A stretch of 10,392 nt of DNA. Origin: CAZRGV01 sp964599655. GTDB lineage: Bacteria > Planctomycetota > Planctomycetia > Isosphaerales > Isosphaeraceae. The position numbers and the translations under genes are program-made. Positions 6,157 to 10,392 of the stretch are shown here, piece after piece; position 1 is the stretch's first letter, and every line of letters begins with the position of its first letter. Location: contig CAZRGV010000180.1 of the NCBI GenBank assembly GCA_964599655.1, forward strand, positions 1-10,392. Reading direction: 5' to 3'. A model generated the notes under the pieces. It did not search any database. It was not told the DNA's origin and saw only the letters and a program-made list of their open reading frames with translations.

Positions 6157-6996
6157 TCAGAAGTCGATCTTCACGCCGATGGCCTTCAGCGCGGGCAACT
6201 GGTCGTTTTTGGCCGTGTCGGACAGCGGATTCCCCTTGAGGTAGAGCCGCAGGAACGGGGCAAATCGCTTTTGACCTTCGGCATCGGCCTTGGCCGCCGC
6301 GACCAGCGGAGCGAGGTCCTGGATCTTGTTGTCCTCGAGGACGACGAGGTTCAGGTCGGTCAGCTTGGTCAGAGGCTCGATGTTTTCGATCTGGTTGGCC
6401 TTGAGGTCGAGGGTGGAAAGCCTCGTGAGGGCCGAGATCGGGCCAAGGTTCTCGACCTGGTTGCGAGCCAGGTAAAGCGAGGCCAGGCGATTGAGCGAGC
6501 CGACCGGGGCCAGGTCCTGAACCTTGTTGCCCGAGACGTCGAGCGCCGAGAGGCTCGTCAAGCCGGCCAGTGGCGAGATGTCGGCGATCGCGTTGTCGGA
6601 CAGTTGGAGGTACTGAAGCTTGGTCAGCCCTTTCAACGGGGCCACGTCGGCGATCTTGTTGCCGGCCAGGTCGAGCGACTGGAGGTTGCGCAGATCCTTC
6701 AAGGGGGCGACGTTCTCGATCTGATTCTTCGAGAGCTTGATGAGCGCGAGGTTCGGACACTTCTCGAGGCCGGACAGGTCGTGAATCTCCTTGCCGGCCG
6801 CTTCCAGCACGTACAGGTTCTTGAGCTTCTCGTCGTTCAACTCGGCCTTGTCGTCCAGGTGCAGCGTGGCTCGGACGGCGGCTTCCAGGTTCTTGTCGGG
6901 AAACGGGCCTCCCTCGTCGCGTGCCGACGCGGCCCTCGGCAGGCCGCCCGCGGCCAGAACGACACCCAGCAGTGCTCGGACCACCACTCGCTTCAT
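6157..6996 (-). CDS. Exported leucine-rich-repeat protein, internalin-like
   Basis: A 279-residue protein from the ATG at 6996, with GAGGTG six bases upstream. Residues 1-25 are a signal peptide (MKRVVVRALLGVVLAAGG..., cleavage after ASA at 25). A short cap (PFPDKNLEAAVRATL, 31-45) typical of bacterial LRR proteins precedes a very regular ladder of 22-residue repeats starting at about 62, 84, 106, 128, 150, 172 and 194, of the form LxxLxLxxNxIxDlxPLxxLtx. An eighth repeat (216-249) has a 12-residue insertion (ADAEGQKRFAPF region), and a partial ninth closes the fold near LRLYLKGNPLSD (249-260). Such solenoids bind proteins or ligands; there is no catalytic domain, no sorting signal and no membrane anchor, so it is probably periplasmic or secreted. 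The partner is unknown. Confidence 0.93.
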   Translation of the reverse strand: MKRVVVRALLGVVLAAGGLPRAASARDEGGPFPDKNLEAAVRATLHLDDKAELNDEKLKNLYVLEAAGKEIHDLSGLEKCPNLALIKLSKNQIENVAPLKDLRNLQSLDLAGNKIADVAPLKGLTKLQYLQLSDNAIADISPLAGLTSLSALDVSGNKVQDLAPVGSLNRLASLYLARNQVENLGPISALTRLSTLDLKANQIENIEPLTKLTDLNLVVLEDNKIQDLAPLVAAAKADAEGQKRFAPFLRLYLKGNPLSDTAKNDQLPALKAIGVKIDF

Positions 6997-7342
6997 GGCG
7001 CACACCTCATCACACCAATCACGGAACCAAAGGCGGTTCACCACGAACGTCCGTAACGTAAAAACGCCAGGGCGGAACGCGAGGGCTCGGCGAACCGATC
7101 GATCACCCTCGCGCGGCGATCCGCCCGTCGTCTCCCTGTTTTGGGGGATTCCGGCCGGTCCGGTCAAGAGGCCGGCGGCCGTTCGCGAAGGCGGAAGAGT
7201 TTGAGCGCGCGTTCCATAACGCGGTTTCGCAATCGACTCAAGATCGCGGCTTCGAACGACCGACCAAGGTCGGAGGCCGGCCGGTTTCGCGCGCGAGGAC
7301 GCCGCGGGTTGAGCCGGTCCTTGCGACACGGAGGCGGAATCG
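6997..7342. other. Intergenic region between divergent genes
   Basis: About 345 bp between the LRR gene (minus) and the small acidic gene (plus). Both ribosome sites are visible at its edges (GAGGTG at 7003-7008, minus; GGAGG at 7330-7334, plus). A less GC-rich patch near 7040-7070 includes AACGTCCGTAACGTAAAAAC, and a small hairpin CCGAC-CAAG-GTCGG lies at 7260-7273. I see no confident promoter pair and no convincing short gene. Confidence 0.4.
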
Positions 7343-7651
7343 ATGAGCGAAGAACAAGGCGATGCTGTGATCGACGTGGTGCGCTGGACGTTCTCCATCA
7401 ACCCGGCGCGTCGGCCGGAGGTCGAGAGCTACCTGACCGACCTTGGCGGCGAGGTCTATGTCCGGGGCGAGGCCCAGTTCGTCGTGATCTGGGACGAGCC
7501 CGTGGCCGATCTCGACGCGGTGGTCGACGAGCTCTGGGGAATTCACGGCGAACCGTTCGAGATCACGCACGAGGAATTCCATCGAATTGAGATGTGCGTG
7601 TATCATCACGAGGACGAGGCGTCGGAAGGGCCCGAGCAGGCCGTGGCCTGA
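7343..7651 (+). CDS. Small acidic hypothetical protein
   Basis: A 102-residue protein with a good ribosome site (GGAGG eight bases before the ATG). I do not recognise the family. The composition is protein-like and strongly acidic, with alternating hydrophobic segments (VVRWTFSINPARR, 12-24; AQFVVIWDEP, near 44-53) and an acidic, His-containing C-terminus (MCVYHHEDEASEGPEQ). There is no signal peptide or membrane segment, so it is probably cytoplasmic. It stands alone: a 345-bp gap lies before it and it converges on the ExeA-like gene 81 bp downstream. The composition and ribosome site make it likely to be a real gene; function is unknown. Confidence 0.75.
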   Translation: MSEEQGDAVIDVVRWTFSINPARRPEVESYLTDLGGEVYVRGEAQFVVIWDEPVADLDAVVDELWGIHGEPFEITHEEFHRIEMCVYHHEDEASEGPEQAVA

Positions 7652-7732
7652 GAGCCGTCTTGGATCGAACCCATGGGGCAGGGGAGGCTCGATCGTCCCC
7701 GGTCCCATGTTGGGTCTCGGCTTTGAGGGGGA
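7652..7732. other. Gap between convergent genes with a weak hairpin
   Basis: The 81 bp between two convergent stops contain GGGGA (7681-7685) and TCCCC (7696-7700), able to form a short stem around ten bases. There is no T-tract, so a terminator is possible but not shown. Confidence 0.25.
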
Positions 7733-8584
7733 TCAGGCTGCGAGGGGGTCGAGAGTCGCCTCGCGGGCGGCGGCCAGGACGGAGTCGAGGTCGGGGCTTG
7801 GGCGGTCCCTGGCGTAGGCGATCAGGAGCGCCAGGTCGGCCAGGCGATTGAGGCGGCGAGGCAAGCCGTCGGCGGCTCGGTGCATGGCGGCCAGGGCCTC
7901 GGGCGGAAAGATCGGTTTGGTCGAGCCGGCCGAGGCCAGTCGGCCCTCGACGTACGCGACCGTTTCCGATTCGGTCAACGGCCCAACCAGGCAACGCGCC
8001 GCGAGTCGATCGGCGAAGGCCAGCGGAAGCCGCAAGAGGATCTCGGGCCCGCCGACGAGCACCAGGGACAGGTCGGAGGCGCCGTCGCTGGCGAAATTCA
8101 GGAGGAGCCGCAGCGCCTCGAAGGTCGACGGGTCGTCGATGAGATGGGCCTCGTCGACGACGAGGAGGGTCCGTTCGCCGCGCGAGGCGGCGGCTTCAAG
8201 TACGGAACGGACGCGACGCACCGACCCGGCCAGACCGGGACCGGGCGCGGGAGGGGCTCCCAGCTCATCGGCCAGGTAGGCCAGAAGCTCGGGCGCGGGC
8301 ATCGCCGGGAAGGCCAGGTGGATGGGCCGTCCCGCGCCGGCGAGTTCCCGAGCGAGGCGGCGGGCCAGCAAGGTCTTGCCCGATCCGGGCGGACCGAACG
8401 CGAGGACCGGTCCCGGCCCATGCTCGAGGCCGTATCGGAGTCGTCGCAAGATCGACTCGCGACTCGGCAAGGAGACGAACGCCGACGGATCAACCGTCTC
8501 GCCGAAAGGGCGCCGCGTCAATCCGAAGTGTTCTTCGTACAACGCGGGGACTCCGGATCGGGACACGTGGCGTGCCTCTTGCAT
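7733..8584 (-). CDS. ExeA-like AAA family ATPase
   Basis: With the ATG at 8584 the protein has 283 residues. It opens with the family signature LYEEHFGLTRRPFGETVDP (15-33), then Walker A GPPGSGKT (64-71), Walker B TLLVVDEAHL (139-147), a sensor-like SLVLVGGPE (173-181) and the ExeA-type second sensor GLPRRLNRLADLALL (240-254). ExeA-type ATPases drive assembly or regulation of secretion systems, and a subgroup occurs beside tyrosine autokinases in exosortase/exopolysaccharide loci. No membrane segment or peptidoglycan-binding domain follows the ATPase core, unlike full-length ExeA. The start is uncertain: the frame is open to a GTG at 8677, two bases after the upstream stop, and a TTG at 8542 has GGAG seven bases before it and would give the classic N-terminus LYEEHFGL. 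It is the last gene of a three-gene unit. Confidence 0.88.
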   Translation of the reverse strand: MQEARHVSRSGVPALYEEHFGLTRRPFGETVDPSAFVSLPSRESILRRLRYGLEHGPGPVLAFGPPGSGKTLLARRLARELAGAGRPIHLAFPAMPAPELLAYLADELGAPPAPGPGLAGSVRRVRSVLEAAASRGERTLLVVDEAHLIDDPSTFEALRLLLNFASDGASDLSLVLVGGPEILLRLPLAFADRLAARCLVGPLTESETVAYVEGRLASAGSTKPIFPPEALAAMHRAADGLPRRLNRLADLALLIAYARDRPSPDLDSVLAAAREATLDPLAA

Positions 8585-8679
8585 GTCTCTGCGAAATCCC
8601 CCTGACCAGGCCAGAAGCATCCGGTCGAGAGGGCGAGGCGCGAGGCCAGCCCGACCACCATGGTCGAGCCAGGACACCG

Positions 8680-9423
8680 TCAGACGAACGTCTCGGCCAG
8701 GCCGAGCAAGGGGACGCCGCCGGCTTCGAGGACCTCTCGCGCTCGAAGCAAGGCGCGCTCGCCGGTCAAGGTTCGGTTGTGAACCAGAATGGCGGCGTCG
8801 ACGGAGCGGTGCAGGACCGCGGCGCTGAGTCCGGTGAACAGGGGACTGCCGTCGATCAGGACGAGGTCAAACTCGCGACGAAGCCGGGCCATGAGGCAGG
8901 CCCAGGCGGGACTCGCCAGGAAGTCGCGAGGCCGGGCGACCGGGGCTCGCAACGGAAGGATCGCGAGGTGGTCGTCGGGGGCGTCGATCAGGGCGTCGGC
9001 CAGCGCCAGGCCGTTTTCGACCACGTCATCGAGACCGGCTTTGGGTCGCAAGCCGAGCTGCCGGGCGAGCATCGGTCCACTCAGATCGGCGTCCACCAGT
9101 AGGGTTCGACCGGGCCGGCGGGCCAGGGCGCGGGCCAGGGTCAGGACGAGGGTTGTGCGTCCCTCGGCGCGGTGGCAACTGGTAAAGAGCAGGACCTTGA
9201 CGTGCTGTCGGTCGCGGATATCGAGCAAGAGTCCGGCCAACCGTTCGAACCGATCGCCGTGTTCGCGCTCGAGCGCCCGGGTGGTTTCGGGCCAGGTCAG
9301 GACGGCCGGCATCCCTTCGGGCCGCGCCTCGACGGGGAAGTGCGGGGCCGGCGGCAAGACCTGTCGAGCCGCCTCGTTCCGGGGCGCGTAAACCCGCGCC
9401 AGGGCCTGATCAACCTCCCGCAT
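8680..9423 (-). CDS. CpsD/Wzc-type P-loop protein with altered Walker A
   Basis: A 247-residue protein from the ATG at 9423, which overlaps the end of the upstream gene by 14 bases. The fold is that of the BY-kinase/MinD group: P-loop TSCHRAEGRTTLVLTLA (81-97), Walker A' LLVDADLSGP (108-117) and Walker B FDLVLIDGSP (185-194). In this family the P-loop normally reads GEGKST/T; here lysine is replaced by Arg89. The tyrosine-rich C-terminal tail of classical BY-kinases is absent, and the whole protein has a single Tyr (Tyr12). It is therefore probably a cytoplasmic nucleotide-binding regulator linked to polysaccharide export and not a proven tyrosine autokinase. Residues 1-55 are a poorly conserved-looking, proline-rich lead. 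Its immediate neighbours are a membrane protein (upstream, overlapping) and an ExeA-like ATPase (downstream), which fits a co-transcribed unit. Confidence 0.86.
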   Translation of the reverse strand: MREVDQALARVYAPRNEAARQVLPPAPHFPVEARPEGMPAVLTWPETTRALEREHGDRFERLAGLLLDIRDRQHVKVLLFTSCHRAEGRTTLVLTLARALARRPGRTLLVDADLSGPMLARQLGLRPKAGLDDVVENGLALADALIDAPDDHLAILPLRAPVARPRDFLASPAWACLMARLRREFDLVLIDGSPLFTGLSAAVLHRSVDAAILVHNRTLTGERALLRAREVLEAGGVPLLGLAETFV

Positions 9424-9871
9424 GGGCCGGCTCCTCGGAGGCTTCGTCCGGCAGCAGGTATCCGGCCGGCCGGACCACGGGGACAAGAGGTTCCGAGGCC
9501 GCGCCCGGCGTGATCGGTTCGAGCGAGATCGTCGCCCAGGGCCGATCCAGGGAGAGGGCCGGCGGATCCTCCGGTTCCGAACGCTCAACCGAAACCGGCG
9601 GGATGGCGGCGAGCGACGTCTCGGCACCGCGATCGGCTCGGGGTCCCCAGCAGCAGAGAAGGGCCCAGACCAGGGGAACGCCAAACAGAAGCGCCGTGAT
9701 CGCGACGCGAACCTCGCGACGGAGCCGGCGTCGGCGTCGTTGCGTCGTTCTGGCCATCCGCGGTCGCGCCGGAACATCCAGTGCCGGCACGCGAATCAAA
9801 ACCGGCAGAATCGGAGGAACCGGGTTTCGAACCGTCGCTGGTCGGCAGAGGACGCCAGTATTCGGGTTCAT
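9410..9871 (-). CDS. Single-pass membrane protein of unknown function
   Basis: A 153-residue protein from the ATG at 9871, with AGGAAGGA eight bases upstream. I do not recognise a domain. Residues 41-55 are very basic (QRRRRRLRREVR), followed by one hydrophobic segment VAITALLFGVPLVWALLCCW (about 56-75). By the positive-inside rule the N-terminus is cytoplasmic and the proline- and acid-rich C-terminal half (76-153) is outside. The gene overlaps the start of the P-loop protein by 14 bases, so the two are probably translationally coupled. In Gram-positive systems a separate membrane protein activates a cytoplasmic CpsD kinase; this could be an analogous partner, but no Wzz domain is present and that role is inference. 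An internal ATG at 9757 would keep the membrane segment but has no clear ribosome site. Confidence 0.7.
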   Translation of the reverse strand: MNPNTGVLCRPATVRNPVPPILPVLIRVPALDVPARPRMARTTQRRRRRLRREVRVAITALLFGVPLVWALLCCWGPRADRGAETSLAAIPPVSVERSEPEDPPALSLDRPWATISLEPITPGAASEPLVPVVRPAGYLLPDEASEEPAHAGG

Positions 9872-9879
9872 CGGTGTGA

Positions 9880-9887
9880 TCCTTCCT
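9880..9887 (-). promoter_or_regulatory. Ribosome binding site for the membrane protein
   Basis: On the minus strand AGGAAGGA ends eight bases before the ATG at 9871. It is the strongest evidence that this gene starts there and that the three-gene unit begins here. Confidence 0.6.
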
Positions 9888-10167
9888 CTCGCGGCGGAGC
9901 ACCGTGGATTCGTGCCGGATCGAGTCGAGCGGAATCACAGGCGGCGCGGATCGTGCCAACGCACGAAGCCAGGTCGGGCGATTTGCCTGGAGAACTCATC
10001 GTCTCGCCGCCTCGTTAAACTTGAACGGCCGTGACGAAAATTCAGAAACCGTAGACCTGGGAAGGCGCAAGTCGGAATGATCGTCCCAAGCGGAACGCGG
10101 AACGCGACTCCGGGCAAATCACGATGTGGGGCAGGTCGAGTCCGGAAGGGGTTGGGAACGGACCGCC

Positions 10168-10213
10168 GCCCTCTCCCGACGAGGCCGCCACGCGGCGATC
10201 GGCAGGAGAGGGC
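10168..10213. other. Long imperfect hairpin in intergenic DNA
   Basis: GCCCTCTCC (10168-10176) pairs perfectly with GGAGAGGGC (10205-10213). Inside, CGA (10177-10179) can pair with TCG (10199-10201), and GCCGC (10184-10188) with GCGGC (10192-10196) around a CAC loop. There is no T-tract on either side, so it is not a standard intrinsic terminator. It may be a structured leader, an attenuator or a protein-binding palindrome. Confidence 0.5.
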
Positions 10214-10240
10214 CGTGCGTTGAAGACGTCGACTCACGTC

Positions 10241-10256
10241 CGTCCCGAACGGGACG
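10241..10256 (-). terminator. Short hairpin just after a gene end
   Basis: CGTCCC and GGGACG form a six-base stem around the tetraloop GAAC, ten bases beyond the minus-strand stop at 10267. The position suits a terminator for the upstream gene, but no T-tract follows on the minus strand. Confidence 0.3.
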
Positions 10257-10266
10257 AACCAGGAAC

Positions 10267-10392
10267 CTACCGGCCGCCGAAGAATCGGAAGAGGCGGCCG
10301 CGCGGCGTGGGAGCCTCGGCGGTCCGGTTACTCCCCAAGCCAAAGAACGAGTTCCGACCCGCCTCGAAGTTGCTCACCGGGCGGAAGGTCGG
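10267..10392 (-). CDS. C-terminal end of an unknown protein, 5' end outside the window
   Basis: On the minus strand the frame is open from the window edge to a TAG at 10267-10269, giving 41 residues that begin PTFRPVSNFEAGRNSFFG and end RGRLFRFFGGR. The composition is protein-like (Phe, Asn, Gly and Ser mixed, not the arginine runs of shadow frames). No family can be named from so little. It would be the gene upstream of the three-gene unit; the 395-bp gap with hairpins suggests a separate transcript. Confidence 0.45.
   Translation of the reverse strand, partial: PTFRPVSNFEAGRNSFFGLGSNRTAEAPTPRGRLFRFFGGR

Larger units (their letters stand above)
9872..10266. other. Structured non-coding region upstream of the three-gene unit
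   Basis: About 395 bp with no convincing gene: the open frames are arginine- and proline-rich shadows. It holds a long imperfect hairpin (10168-10213), a short hairpin (10241-10256) and a tandem CGGAACG (10091-10097 and 10098-10104). A less GC-rich stretch at about 10012-10050 is the likeliest promoter area for the minus-strand genes, but I cannot name a -35/-10 pair with confidence. Confidence 0.5.

Noticed and set aside
5764..6239. Possible CRISPR or tandem DNA repeats suggested by regular spacing over the LRR gene region.
   Set aside because: The 66-base periodicity is that of the 22-residue protein repeats; the DNA units are diverged and coding.
5764..7056. A 430-codon plus-strand frame opposite the YqgE and LRR genes, with a repetitive pattern such as VLDLV and GQVLNL.
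   Set aside because: The repetition is the antisense image of the LRR repeats. The minus-strand genes have clear family motifs.
8680..9777. A longer start at 9777 for the CpsD-like gene.
   Set aside because: The extra 118 residues are antisense-like and overlap the membrane protein gene in another frame; the ATG at 9423 sits at the overlap junction with that gene, as expected for coupled genes.
9935..10237. A 100-codon minus-strand frame upstream of the membrane protein.
   Set aside because: Its composition is dominated by Arg and Pro, it has no ribosome site, and it runs through the hairpins.

Overview
The window looks like chromosomal DNA of a planctomycete, most likely in or near the Isosphaeraceae/Gemmatales. 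The support is family content: two tandem DUF1559 pilin-like proteins with the H-x9-DG C-terminus, a secreted TPR/HEAT/Hint protein, high GC and antisense frames that stay open for long distances. This is inference; no rRNA or tRNA is visible to fix the taxon.

Layout. (1) 3-2145, plus strand: the 3' part of one DUF1559 gene, then a complete DUF1559 gene with its own candidate promoter. (2) 2139-4094, minus strand: a 651-residue exported protein with duplicated TPR-like units, HEAT-like helices, a coiled-coil stretch and a C-terminal Hint self-processing domain. It meets the second DUF1559 gene tail to tail with a 7-bp overlap. (3) 4426-5343, plus: an exported alpha/beta hydrolase. (4) 5379-5433: a palindrome acting as a likely two-way terminator between the hydrolase and the next gene. 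(5) 5451-6996, minus: a YqgE/AlgH protein and an exported leucine-rich-repeat protein. (6) 7343-7651, plus: a 102-residue acidic protein of unknown function. (7) 7733-9871, minus: three tightly packed genes read in the order single-pass membrane protein, CpsD/Wzc-type P-loop protein, ExeA-like AAA ATPase. (8) 9872-10266: a structured non-coding stretch. (9) 10267-10392, minus: the probable C-terminal end of another gene.

How the genes work together. Most of the window encodes cell-envelope or exported proteins. The minus-strand trio resembles a fragment of an exopolysaccharide export/regulation locus: a BY-kinase-like protein next to an ExeA-like ATPase is the arrangement known from exosortase-associated polysaccharide loci. 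Here the P-loop lysine is arginine and the tyrosine tail is absent, so it may be a sensor or regulatory nucleotide-binding protein, not a classical tyrosine kinase.

The two points most worth following are the secreted TPR/HEAT/Hint protein with no recognisable toxin cargo, and the divergent P-loop protein with its membrane partner and ExeA ATPase. I see no CRISPR array, insertion sequence, tRNA or rRNA.
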